Below are positions 11,565 to 22,820 of a stretch of DNA of 64,000 nucleotides, in pieces. The stretch is from Raphanus sativus. Taxonomy: Eukaryota; Streptophyta; Magnoliopsida; Brassicales; Brassicaceae. The stretch lies in assembly GCF_000801105.2 (NCBI RefSeq), contig NC_079513.1:22970273-23034272 (forward strand). The letters are read 5' to 3'. Each line of letters opens with the position of its first letter. The first letter of the stretch is position 1. The translations under genes and the position numbers were made by a program. The notes under the pieces are model-generated. The model was given only the letters and a program-made list of their open reading frames with translations, was not told the origin of the DNA and made no database searches.

Positions 11565-12232
11565 GAGTCATAAACTGGAGTGGAAATAAAAAGCTGAGGA
11601 ACTGGCTCTCTTTAGTTTTAAACGTATGACATGAGATTCTCTCATCCCACGGAGCAGTAGTGGCGGTATCCAGATGGAGGATCAACTAGGAGATTAGGAA
11701 GTGTGTTTGGGAGGAGCTATGTTGTGTAAGAATGGAGGGAATACGCATAAGGATTTACTCTTTGACAGAACACTTTTGTAGTAGTTGATGTAACTTTTGT
11801 GAAAGATTATTGGTCTCTTTTAGTTTTGTTCTCAGACCAAGTGCCTCGAGAGAGAGCAAGAATATTTTTAAAATACTAGATATATATATATATATACTGT
11901 ATTAACTTAGTTACTCTGTTCTTGTAAACGACCTATAAAGACTTGATCGTTTGTGTTTGCCTTCATACTATGTCTGAGACAGTATGAAAGTAGAGCCTGC
12001 TTGATGGAGAAGGTTTCTAAAACAGAATATGAGCGAGTTATCACTGAGATCAAAAACATCCATATCATAACAAAACAAAGTTTCTTTAAAGCTTTAATCT
12101 ATAAACAACAAAATCACTGTGTGCTTAGCTTAATATGAGGAAAACATAAAATAGCTTGTGTGTCAGTTTGGAAAATGCTGAGGACGAACGTGTTACAACC
12201 TATGAAAGTTATACCGTGTTATTACTCAGTCT
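11565..12232. other. Intergenic between convergent FIP1 and SVL4
   Basis: About 0.67 kb holding the 3' UTRs of the two genes. It contains a short (TA)n run near 11880-11896 and nothing else I can recognise. Confidence 0.5.
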
Positions 12233-15200
12233 TTACTCAGCAGCAAAGAGGAGTCCCAAAACCAGTATTGCCAGCAAGGAAAGGCCAAGATTAGCACTGG
12301 TGGCAATGGTGCCTGAGGCATGTTGTGAAGCTTCTCCAGTTGCATTAGCGGAGACAATGTTAGCAACAGGAGGAAGAGGCGGATCAATCACGTCTTTGGG
12401 GTCAAGAGGCGGGTTTGGGGCACTAACTGGTGGCTGTGCTTCCTTGGCTGCCACGGAGAGTAGAGCACCAGCCTCTGCAGGTAAGATAGCATAGGGCTGC
12501 TCTTTGTTCAAATCTGAACATGGACTCCCTGCATTTGCATCAAATACAACATTACACTGTTGTATCATGATCATCATGTACATGTTTTAAAACTTACTCA
12601 AGTATCTGGTTGCTGTGGCAGGGAACTCTGTGACGACTCCATCGACGCCATTCCCCGCAATGAACGTGGCAAGCTCCACCGTAGGATCGGAGAAGTAATC
12701 AAACGCTATGGAGAGGTACTCGTTCCTCAGCACGGAGACGTAAACAGAGACATTCCCTTTGTGCATTTCCTCCACTACGTTAGTCTTCCCTGTGGCAAAG
12801 CTTTCTGAGGTGGTGACCAGAGAACTTCTCATGAGATTGACAGCTTCTGCATGCTTCTTGATCTCGTCGACTGATGGCTTGGGAGCATCTCCGATCTCCT
12901 TGCCGATGGTCAAAACTCTTGTGAACGGAGGGACACCCGGAAAACCGGACAGAACAGAGCTGTCATCTGACTGAATCAACACCTTTTGAGTTAGTTGCTT
13001 GTCGAGTGTGGACTTGGTGACCGCGGACTTGACTGAATCTACGATTCCTAGACCTTTCTTTGAGGCTAGATAAGCAGCATTCTGATAAAACAAAACAAGG
13101 CGTTAGTGGAGCTTCCTTAAGTAAGTTAAAGCAGAATTTATGAGTTAAAGAGTGACAAGACTTGCCTGTATGTTGATAAGAACTCCAGTGACAGCCTTTG
13201 CTTTGCTGAACTCAAGGAAGACAGCGAGAGTCATGAACTTACCAGCATTCTTGTTTAATGGATTTCTCTGGAATCCCCCTTTAGTTAAGAAGGGGCTCTG
13301 GATTTGAGCTGGAGACAAGAGACATCATCCCAATGAGATAGTTTTCAAACAAGCTTTAGAAAACAAAACCAAGTTACTTACGTTTTAGAGACTGGATCTC
13401 AGCCCAAGTGAGATCAAAAGAGAAGATCCCATTGGTAGGCTGGATCTCAGGAACACTGGTGGCTCTTGACATGAAAGTGGTCATGGCATTAGTACTTGCT
13501 GTCAAGTCTGCAGAATCATGACAGAAAGTTATTCCATCTTTGGACATTTGGACAGAACAGTCTATCACATCTGCTCCATCGTCCACCGCCTTTTGGTAAG
13601 CGAGATCAGTGCAGCCTGGATAATCTCCACTTGCTCCATTGTGAGTTATGACCAACGCATGGTTTGCTTTGGGGAGGTTTCCCTTTTGGTGAGACAAGCA
13701 AGCTGCAAGAATACAAAACACATTGCGCATGAGGAGACATACATGTGCATATATGTAAAGCAACATTTTAGAGGTTTTTTTTTTAATCTCAAACTAGGAA
13801 AAAACAATTATAATGAAAGTTTAAAAAAAAACAATTAAGTTAACTATGCGTGGATGGCAAGTTAACTTACAGATGGCTTGTGATGCTGTTGGAGGGAAGT
13901 CAGTGACGAATCCATCAACAGAGAACTGATCATTGTCCACAAACTGGAGATACTCAGCGGAGGGATCATAGCTGTAGTTGAAGCTGGTGCGCAAATCATT
14001 GGCAAAGCCTGAAGCGTAGACCTCTAGACCAGCCTTGTGTGCATCAGCCACAAAGGTGGTGGCGGGCTTAAGGTAATTAGCCGAGTCAAGGGGCCAGATG
14101 TAGTCTTTAGGGACAAGAACGCCTGAGGCAAAGGCCTTGATGGCTGCGAGGTTCAGAAGAAGCTCGCTGTACTTCTTGTTGGTGGTTGGCTCAATTGCCT
14201 CAGGGTCTTTGAACTCGAATATGAGCTTTGTGTTGGCGCTTCCTACGTCCATCCCGATGGTTTTCAAGAAGGCTATCTCTGGAGATGAGATGAAATTAAT
14301 GCGACGGAATCGTAAGGTTTTTAGGTACTCTGCTGCGCTCAGCTTGTGTTCCGTGTAGAAGGAGTCGTACTGCACGTTTTAAATCAATGTTTATTTATTT
14401 ATTTGATGAATCAACAATAGCTTTAAATGAATCAACAAGAACATTCCTTAGGTTCGTTAATCATATATTCATATATATTATCAAAGAGAGGAATAAAGAG
14501 AAACCTGAACGCTCAACCAGAACTTGGGAGGCTTGGTTCCTAAGACGTCCTCCACGGCAGAGATTGGCATCTGGCCATCAAAGATGCTAGGCCGAGACAA
14601 GATGTTTTGGACCACTGCTCAACAATACAACAACATCAAAAGACTGGTGGTGGTGTTGGTAAACATTTAAAAATGAGAAGAAGACATACAAGAGACATTG
14701 GAGAAAATGGTGTCGGCAGAGTAGTCAAGAGCAAACCATCCTTTGAGGTCCTGACCGTTGACCTTGTATGTCTTCTGGCCTTTGGGGAAGAGAGTGGAGA
14801 TGGTGGTTGAATTGTCAAGCCTGATATCAGGCAAGCAGAGGCCAACACCGTCATTTGTCATCTGAAGGTTGCACAACATGGTAAGGCCAGAGGAGCTGGT
14901 GCTAATAGCCAAGGCGTTTGCAGAGGCGCTTGACTCAGGGAAAAGACCCGAGAAGCCGCCTCTAGCCACAACCGCAGGCTCTTGTCCTGAAAAAACAGAT
15001 CAAGGATAAAACATGTATATGCTTTTACGAAATAAACAAACAAACATTTTACGTGATGTGGCCATATGGGCAGTTACGTATATATTAATTCACTAGAAAA
15101 CATGTTTATGTAAAAGGATTGATATACATACCGTTAAGGGTGAGCCATTTCTTGGTAGGAACAGCCGCCGCAGCAGCTGGAGTCTTGTGAACAGCGACAC

Positions 15201-15243
15201 AAGAGTGTAGGAAAAGGGAGAAAATAATGTAAAACCTCAGCAT
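12233..15243 (-). CDS. SVL4: SHV3-like GPI-anchored protein with two GDPD-like domains (SVL4/GPDL)
   Basis: Eight exons on the minus strand (15132-15243, 14690-14986, 14505-14614, 13871-14369, 13382-13702, 13166-13308, 12598-13081, 12233-12528) give 753 residues in frame. The protein has an N-terminal signal peptide (MLRFYIIFSLFLHSCVAV), two tandem glycerophosphodiester phosphodiesterase-like domains (first with VVARGGFSGLFPESS, second with ALVITHNGASGDYPG and DVIDCSVQMSKDG), a proline-rich linker and a hydrophobic C-terminal tail (SANLGLSLLAILVLGLL) expected to be replaced by a GPI anchor. SHV3/SVL proteins act at the plasma membrane-wall interface in cellulose and pectin organisation and root-hair growth; true GDPD activity is debated for the family. 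The intron between 13166 and 13081 uses a GC donor (CAG|GCAAGT). In Arabidopsis SVL4 precedes YKT61, as here. Confidence 0.92.
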
Positions 15244-15686
15244 CTTCGTGTGTTGTTTATTTGATTGATCTCCTCCTGCATGTGTGTACACGTACGTTAC
15301 GTACGTAGGCCAAAGCAAAGTCAGATACGACATTTACAATACTCATAATCTATATAAGTTTCAGAAAAAAAGTGAAAGAGATCTCACAGTAAAGAAAAGA
15401 AGAAGAACATTAATCTCTTCTTCAGCTTGTTTTCCTCGTCGGTTATGTTTCGACAAAACGGAAAAGAAGCGAAGAAGAAGATGGTCAAACAAAAAAAAGT
15501 GTCGTTAATTAATGGGTAAGAGAAGTAACTCGCTCGTATCATCTCATTTATACCCATTTACTACTCTATTTTTATCTCTTTTTCCCCCTCCTTTCGCTTT
15601 TAACAGTTTTCTTGTTTTTCTAGACATTGACATTTGTAACCAAATCCGAGATTTAAACTATAGACCTTACTCGAAGAAAACTTTAA
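15244..15686. promoter_or_regulatory. SVL4 upstream region
   Basis: About 440 bp upstream of the SVL4 start on the minus strand. The DNA near 15280-15310 carries an ACGTACGTTACGTACGTA run, a cluster of ACGT cores such as bZIP proteins bind. The core-promoter position is not obvious. It ends at the border of a MITE. Confidence 0.4.
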
Positions 15687-16671
15687 GAGTGTGATTAGGA
15701 AACCACAGCGCAATTAGGAGTAAATAAAATAGATGAACTCAGAGGAAAAGAAAATTAGTAAATAGAGTAAAATGGTGAAATGAAAAAATAAATAAAGAAA
15801 ATTGAACAGAAAAAGAGGAGGAGAGAGCACGTAATCTTTTACTTCTCTTAAAGACAAGTGGAAAACATTTTAACCTTTTCAGCAGAATTCAGCTGAAAAT
15901 AGGTGGAAAATATTTCTACTGTCTTTCACCTGATTGGTAACAATAAAGTAGGGGTGGGCATTTCGGTTTAGTTTCGGGTTCGGTTTGGGTTCGGTTTGGT
16001 TTGGGTAATTTGGGTTTTATAAAACTCAAACCAATTAAAACCAAAGTAGCTTTGGTTTGGGTTCGGTTTGGGTTTAATTTGGTTTGGTTCAGTTCGGTTT
16101 GGTTTAGATTTAGTTCGGTTTACATTATTATGGTCTAGTTTGGTTTGGTGTAGTTCGGGTTGGTTATAAAATATGAAGGCATCATTTTTATACTTTTATT
16201 AAAAAATAATCAACTGATAAACGATAGAGTGAGAATATAAAAACTTATGGTACATGATTTCATATATAATAGTATTATTTGAATCGTATTTATAATCTTT
16301 TTAAAGATATGGAAGTTATGAAAAAATGAAAAACAAAATTGTTAACTAAAATTTACAATATGTTAATACATTTTTTTGTGTTAATACATTTTTACTATAT
16401 ATATTTTTACTATATATATATTAGATTATCGGTTTGGTTCGGTTTGGTTCGGTTTAAACCCAAACCAAACCAAACCGTTCGGATCGAGTAAAACATGAAC
16501 CAATTGGGTTACATAAAGAGTACGGTTTGGTTTGGTTCGGTTAACTTCGGTTTGGTCGGTTCGGTTCGGTTCGGTTTGGGTTTTTTGCCCATCCCTACAA
16601 TAAAGTAGAATACAGAGTATAATTTATTTACTCCAAAATATTTACTCCAGAAGTACCATTCAATCACACCC
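15687..16671. mobile_element. PIF/Harbinger-like MITE (about 330 bp) split by a younger element
   Basis: The left end reads GAGTGTGATTAGG and the right end, reverse-complemented, GGGTGTGATTGAATGG. Both are followed further in by GGAGTAAATAAA or GGAGTAAATATT. TAA flanks both sides (15684-15686 and 16672-16674), the 3-bp duplication typical of PIF/Harbinger. Removing the 647-bp insertion and its duplicated 10-mer leaves about 328 bp. No coding capacity. Confidence 0.6.
15950..16596. mobile_element. Non-autonomous Mutator-like element, 647 bp, 10-bp target-site duplication
   Basis: It begins AGGGGTGGGCATTTCGG and ends TTTTTTGCCCATCCCT, flanked by perfect ACAATAAAGT repeats at 15940-15949 and 16597-16606. 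The arms are arrays of TTCGGTTTGG units around an AT-rich core. Its left end matches the right end of the element at 753-1467 when that is reverse-complemented (AGGGGTGGGCAYTTCGGTT), and the other ends match each other (AGGGATGGRCAAAAAACC). The two are therefore the same family in opposite orientation. Confidence 0.75.
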
Positions 16672-17594
16672 TAAATTCGTACCTACCTGATTTGATATTT
16701 ATATAAATTCTTGAATGATTTTCTAAAGACATTACTTATGTATGTTTACAACCTGAATCCAATCGTGATTTGAATGGCTGTCTAAGAACTAATATTAAGA
16801 ACATAAAAAACAAATTTACAGTTCTAAGTTAGTACATGATATTAGTAATTCCAAACTAAAACAAATTGCATAATATTCAATTTAAATTTTAGTTGGACCC
16901 GATTTGAAAAATATTTGAATTTAGTATTATTAAATCTACTTTAATCCAGATTATTATTATTGTATCGAGAAGTTCTGAATTAAAATAACCCGACCAGAAT
17001 CTAGAAATTTGAATGCAAATTTTTTTGAAAAGAAAAAGTTAACAAAATTCCAAAGAATAACCAAATATTCTGATCTATTGTTAATTTAATAATTTCTCAC
17101 ATTTCAGTAAATTTGTGTAATCACTCCTTCAGTTTCGGGAATTCAAATGTTTTAGCGTTTGAACTCGTACCATGGTCTTTCTGGTCTGACTGTCCTATAT
17201 TCCCATTTCTTTTATTTATTTGGTGTTTTAATTTTTAATTTTTTTTGTCAGCCTTTTAATTTAGTTTCATAATATATAATTATTTTTATTCTGAAATATT
17301 TAATGTTTTCTAATATTTGTGACCACCTACAAAATATTATGTTTTTATTGTTTAAATTATTTTTATTTAATAATATTTTCATATAATCAAAATAAAACAT
17401 ATAAAATTTTGTATTTTTCTATGTGCAATAGTCTTAAGGACTAAGTAATAATAAAACAGAGGATAAGTGTTATGTTGATGATAAAAGTTTTACCACCGGA
17501 CTTAATTTTTTTTTTCTTTCCAGCTCCCAGCGCCTCCTCTCCTCCTCTCCTCCTCGTTCTCCTGGCTTCCATCTCACGCAACCCCACCGGAGCT
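16672..17594. other. AT-rich intergenic DNA upstream of YKT61
   Basis: About 0.9 kb, strongly AT-rich, without coding potential. The last 130 bp before the YKT61 start include a C/T-rich stretch (TTTCTTTCCAGCTCCC, TCCTCCTCTCC) typical of a plant 5' leader. Confidence 0.45.
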
Positions 17595-18822
17595 ATGAAG
17601 ATAACCGCCTTGTTTGTTTTCAAGTGCGCTCCCGAAGCTTCAAATCCAGTCATCCTCGCCAAAGCTTCCAACGTCTCCCACATCGGCTATTTCTATCAAA
17701 CAAACGCCGAGGAGTTCCTAGTTTTCGTAGGTCGCACTGTCGCCAGCCGTACTCCTCCTTCCCAACGCCAGTCCGTCCAGCACCAAGGTTTTAGGGTTTG
17801 GACGATATTTATTATACATCTTTTCCACAGCCATTATTATTCCAGCTTTTGTTAATTGTGTGTAAAATAAAAGAGTACAAGGTTCACGCTTACAATAGAA
17901 ACGGACTTTGCGTGGTGGGATTCATGGACGATCATTACCCTCTTCGTAGTGCCTTTACTCTTCTCAATCAGGTCTCTTCAAAATTCATTCACACTACCTC
18001 CTTTGTGTTTTTTATTTCAAAAAAAAAATAAAAAATCAGGAGGATATGATTAGGTTGACAAAATATCAATTGTTATTGTTTCTCAGGTTATAGATGAGTA
18101 CCAGAAGAGTTTTGGTGAGACATGGAAGTCTGCTAAAGAAGACTCCACTGCTAAGTCCTCCTGGTCTTACTTGGATGATGCTCTTACCAAATTCCAGGTT
18201 TACTACAACTCTATTCTCCCCCATATGTGAAAAATGACACTGTAGGTATTATTAGCTCAACTGAGAGTGGATAAAATAAAGAATCCAAAAATTAATTGAT
18301 TCCTCATGAACTAGTTTTATGATATGACCAAGTGATATGGTTTTTAAAGTGTTTATGTTCTTGCCCCCATCTTCAGGACCCAGCAGAGGCTGATAAGCTG
18401 TTGAAAATCCAGAGGGAGCTGGATGAGACCAAGATTATCCTTGTAACTGCACTCTCTCTCTTTTTCTCTCTTTACCTTCAGAACCAGAGAGTCTTGCAGA
18501 TACAATAAGTGTGCTCCCCTCAAGCCTTGAATATTTATTTGATCTTTTTTTATTACAGCATAAAACCATTGATAGCGTTCTAGCCCGTGGCGAGAAGCTA
18601 GACAGCCTAGTGGAGAAGAGCTCTGATTTGAGCTCGGCGTCGCAGGTAACATTCTAACATTTCCATACTAGCTTTTCCCCAGCTTTAATTTCCCACTGTC
18701 TCGGTCGCATGTCATTTGTTATGTGTAGTAAATATTGATGAGAAACCGATATTGGTTTTTGGATGAAACAGATGTTCTACAAGAGTGCCAAGAAAACGAA
18801 TTCGTGCTGTACTATTCTATGA
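17595..18822 (+). CDS. YKT61: R-SNARE YKT61
   Basis: Six exons (17595-17787, 17874-17971, 18087-18197, 18377-18442, 18559-18645, 18772-18822) give 201 residues. The N-terminal longin domain (MKITALFVFKC to FTLLNQVIDEYQ) is followed by the SNARE helix (LLKIQRELDETKIILHKTID, VLARGEKLDSLVEKSSDLS) with the central R-SNARE arginine in VLARGEKLD. There is no membrane span. The protein ends NSCCTIL, the two-cysteine lipidation signal used for farnesylation and palmitoylation in Ykt6. It acts in fusion at Golgi, endosomal and vacuolar membranes. All introns are GT-AG. It is adjacent to SVL4, an arrangement that Arabidopsis also has as a second copy (SVL5-YKT62), which I do not see here. Confidence 0.94.
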
Positions 18823-19193
18823 GGCTGCATGCAGTTCTTGGTGTTCTGTGTATGTATTTTCAATTTTTTCATCCAAACTTTTGAAGAGGGTGAGGAGATT
18901 GTTTTCTTTTACACATCTCTAACTCTTGTGTGTTATGATGTCAACTTCAGTTCGTCTTTGTTATATTATACTAGTTGCTTTTGTTCAGGTTTTCTTATGG
19001 GAATATTTATTACTAATTCTCATCTCAGTTGGTGCTCTGTTACCGCAAATAGATTTAGATGTTGGAAATAAACAAAAGCAGAACGATGATGTTCACTGGA
19101 GTAAACAAAAGGGGTAGTAGTATATTACACAGACAATACACAGACAAAGGGAAGTAAAAGGAGGTGAAAACAAGTCTTGTGTTTTTCTATAAA
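18823..19193. other. Convergent 3' UTRs of YKT61 and TIL
   Basis: About 370 bp between two convergent stop codons. Nothing beyond UTR-like sequence is visible. Confidence 0.5.
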
Positions 19194-19830
19194 CTATTTG
19201 CCAAAGATAGATTTGAGCCACCAAATGCCCTTGGTGTCATCAGGAGCAGCGTTGGACTCGGGTGGTGTGTCACTCTGAGGTGTCTTGTGAAGCTTGCTGA
19301 CGTCATACCCTTGCTCCACCGCCTTCTCCACCAGCTCCTTGTATGTCTCTTCCTCCACATGCGCCGTCCTGCTCAGGATCTACACAGCCCATACATCAAT
19401 CCTTGTTAGCTTTTTTTCTTTCTATTATTCATCATAAAAAAAGAAACCTTACCCAGAGATAACTCCTCGAAGGCTGCCCAATGACCGCATGCTGGTACTC
19501 AGGATCTATATACAGCACCCAGTAATCACCGGTAACGGGAATGATAGGGAGGAAAGGAGGGAGGTAGAACCTGACTTTGAACTTTGCCTCATCGCTCTTA
19601 GGATCAGTTTTGAAAGCTGACCCTTGGATGAAACCTCTCTTGCCTCCGTTCCACGTCTCGTTCAAGACTTTAACCGTGCCGTCAGGGTTAAGGCTGTAGG
19701 TGGCGCGAGTGTCTACACCGTCCTTGGGCTGAAACCTGGAAGGGAAAGAAGCAATCTCGTACCAACGGCCCATGTACCTCTCCAAGTCTAGACCTTTCAC
19801 CACTTCCATCTCTTTCTTCTCCGTGGCCAT
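19194..19830 (-). CDS. TIL: Temperature-induced lipocalin
   Basis: Two exons on the minus strand (19453-19830, 19194-19379) give 187 residues, matching plant TIL. The lipocalin signature GRWYEIASFPSRFQP (G-x-W) is near residue 21. Further strands follow (GVDTRATYSLNPDGTVKVLN, FKVRFYLPP, GDYWVLYIDPEYQHAVIGQP) and then the third conserved region SYLWILSR, which spans the intron. A hydrophobic, proline-rich loop (PPFLPIIPVTG) is thought to mediate membrane association, as there is no signal peptide. TIL associates with the plasma membrane and protects against heat, freezing and oxidative damage by limiting lipid peroxidation. The C-terminal tail (DTPPESNAAPDDTKGIWWLK) is typical. Confidence 0.94.
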
Positions 19831-20670
19831 CTTTTCTTTCCTTCTCTCTTTTCCTTCTTCTCTAAGATTTTGAAGATATTTATTTCCTCTGAGAAGATAA
19901 GAAAGAACGGATTCTATTTAATAGAGGAGATTTCCTTGGGAGGAAAGGCTGACACGTGGGAAGTGTGTAGGGTAGATTGTTCTAGCAGCATCTATGAATT
20001 ACAATGTGAAAAGGGGAGGTTACAAATGTTCTGTGGGGTAGAATACAATACAATGGGCCAAACGTGACAGCAATGGCATGCAACCGAATATAAAATATCC
20101 CATAGATCTTTGCTAAAATTTGACATTTCATGCTTTGCTTACAGCAATCCAGCTAAACCTCTTAATATTATCATACTCCCTTTTTCCTCCTTTCATCAGC
20201 GTTTTTGATCTAAAGTTTTGGCTTCAATCCTCTATGTATGTTTAGTGGATTGTTTAGTTAACCAATGAACTTCACTTTTCTTACACATGTGAAGAAGCAT
20301 CATATTGTCAGGACTAAGACAGAGACACACTTAGCAAAATCTTTTATACTAAAGAACTTTCTTTTTAAAGAAAGAAATCATTTAGATATTCTTCTTTTTG
20401 ATTCCTCAAATATAAGGGGAGCTTTGCTCATTTTCCAAGTTCAAATTAAATGCACATCTGGCCCTCTCTGATCAATTGCAAGGTTAGAGATATCAAATGT
20501 GCTAAAACTCAAAACAAGATCCTTGCATCTTAGGGTCACTTATACATTATTGGTCTTGTAAGGGAGAAACTGGAATCCAAGCAAAAGAAGAAGAAGAAAG
20601 CCACATCATACACACAAAGAAAGCCACATCACACACACATAGAAGTTACAATAAAATTGACAAGAAACCA
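19831..20670. other. Intergenic: TIL promoter side; expected ARR18 locus absent
   Basis: About 0.84 kb upstream of TIL and downstream of the GH17 gene. I see no recognisable heat-shock element with confidence and no coding fragment. In the Arabidopsis order I recall, the response regulator ARR18 lies between these two genes; no receiver or GARP sequence is visible here. Confidence 0.45.
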
Positions 20671-22496
20671 TCAGAAAATAGAGAGCATGGCTATGGCTGC
20701 GGCCATCAGCAGTGGCAAGAAGAACACTTGTCCGTGACTAGCAGCCCCACCGTAATAAGGCAGTATCATAATCGGAAACCTGCACGTTCCAGTCGAGGGA
20801 TCCGTCTTGGTCACCTCCGATATGCCTGAAAACTTACATGCTTTATCCTCCTGGTCGTGTATCTGGTAGTAACTGTTGAACGCGTACGATACGTTATCCT
20901 TCCCGTCAAGTTTTCCGCACGACGTCCCAACCCCAAGACCACTGCAGTCCCCGCGGCTACACGCCAAGCTCACGCTAGCTGCCACCTGCGGGTCATCCAG
21001 CCTCACGTTTGGCTTCATCACACACCACTTCTTCATTTCATAGTTCACCTCTTTGGCCTGGATCAAAGCTCCCGTGTTGGTTGTTCCCAAGTTCAAGGCG
21101 TATTTTGGTAACCCGTCATACGTGAATATCCCCCAGTGTCGCTCGAAGTATCCAGGCTGAATACTTTTGGCATCTTCGTCTATGAGGCTGAAGAGGTACG
21201 CGTCGATGGGTTCAGGCCTCTTTGGAGTCCCTTTCCCACCTGAGATGTGATCCACGAAGCCTTGGTTGAACTTCTTAGCGTTCTCCACGTTGGCGTTCTT
21301 GTCCCCACCGGTAGGCCATCCGATCTCACCAACTATGATCTGCATGTTTCCAAAGCCATTCTTCTCCAGGGCGTGGACTAGAGTGTCGTAGTTCGCATCG
21401 AACTCGTTGCTGTAGAGAGTCCCACCATCGCTCACGGGCTTCGAAACGCCGCCGTCGAAGAAGGCGTAATCCAACGGGAACTTGTCGTCGTTGTAGAGAC
21501 TGATGAATGGATAGATGTTAACGGTGAAGGGACAGCCATTTTCGCTCAAGAACTTGACGATTGTGATCATGAGATCACGGATATCGGCTCTGAAGTCGCC
21601 TCCGGATGGGAGTGTGGTGGAGGTCTCGTAGACATCAGCGTTCAGGGGACAAGTGACCTTCACTTGGTTCTGAAGATCCGCTTTTGTTAACGCGGTTTGG
21701 ATGTTTCTCAGCGCAGGGAAAGTGGTGTTGAGATAGCTCCCGTTGTAACTTGACAGGAAAGGTTCATTGCCAACAGCAACGTATCTGTGTGTGTCAGAGA
21801 ACATTCAGCATACAGTTTAGTCTTGTCTGATATAGTAGAGACATGAGATTTATCTCAGACAAAGACGGCTAACCCGTAATATATGTACACTTTTTTCTAA
21901 ATACATAAAAATTACAAATTGTATTTCCAACAAAATAGAATGAAATTAATATGATAAATAGTATAGTACAATTTACAAATATATAGAATGAAATTAATAT
22001 GATAAATAGTATAGTACAATTTACAAATATAATCAGTACAATTCATCAGCTATGGTTTCAGACACAACCTACTTCACTGTCTGTCAAGTCCCTAATTTCA
22101 ACTACTAAACTTGTACAGTGTAACCGTAGAGCCCTAAAAAGGAAAGTTGGATATAAAAGGAAAGGACCTGATGTTGACGTTGTTAGTTGAGATGTGAGTA
22201 GAAACATTTTTAGCAACCCATTTCTCAGCGGCTTTGAGGCTGGAGGCGAGAGTGGACAGCATCTCATTGGGAATACCGACCATAACTTCGATTCCGGATT
22301 TACCCAGAGCCCTGAGAGTGTCGTACTCGGCGTCGAAGAGTTTCACTTTCTGAATACCGTTCTCTCTCAGCATCCGCACCACTGTGTCAGGAGGAAGAGG
22401 GTGCGACGCCTGCGTGCCCCAGTTCGCTCCAATCGAATTTGCCCTCCCACAAACCACTGCAACAGTCAGTAACACTACCACGAAGCCCCATCCCAT
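20671..22496 (-). CDS. GPI-anchored glycoside hydrolase family 17 protein with X8/CBM43 domain
   Basis: Two exons on the minus strand (22168-22496, 20671-21784) give 480 residues. A signal peptide ([19 protein letters not shown]) leads into [16 protein letters not shown], the start of the GH17 barrel. The acid/base glutamate is in [13 protein letters not shown] and the nucleophile in [11 protein letters not shown], so both catalytic residues are intact. After the barrel comes an X8 domain ([19 protein letters not shown], then a final Cys in TGTCRFPI) that binds beta-1,3-glucan, and a hydrophobic tail ([14 protein letters not shown]) for GPI attachment. Such proteins act on callose in the apoplast and at plasmodesmata. 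The single intron carries a 48-bp tandem repeat, and the region upstream of the start is duplicated. It is collinear with At5g58090 as I recall it. Confidence 0.92.
21935..22030. repeat. Two-copy 48-bp tandem repeat in the GH17 intron
   Basis: The unit starting ATAGAATGAAATTAATATGA is repeated almost perfectly with a period of 48 bp (first copy 21935, second 21983). It is AT-rich and intronic. Confidence 0.8.
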
Positions 22497-22527
22497 CTCA
22501 CCCTGCAGATCTGAGTTTTTCTTTTGA

Positions 22528-22820
22528 CCAAAAAGCTACACAACACACTGAACTATATAATGATTAATGAGCTTTGAGGTTATCTGTACTGTCTCCTCGT
22601 TTTATAAAATAAAGCGAGCACGCAGGACTCGTGGGATTATTAGGACGCACATGTTTTTTGGCAGCTCATAATTAACAAACCTTTCTTTTCACCAAAAAGA
22701 AAGAGCTAGACAACACACTGAACTAGGAACTACTACATAGCTTTTGAGCATAGCTGTGCTGTCTCCTCGTTTTATAAAGCGAGCACGCACGATCGACTAA
22801 TAGGACGCACATGTGTTTTT
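22528..22820. repeat. Imperfect tandem duplication of the GH17 promoter region
   Basis: Two copies (about 22528-22659 and 22691-22820) share CAACACACTGAACTA, CTGTCTCCTCGTTTTATAAA, GCGAGCACGCA and TAGGACGCACATGT in the same order. Each includes a TATA-like TTTATAAA core read on either strand. The copy nearer the gene lies about 30-160 bp upstream of the GH17 start codon. Confidence 0.75.
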
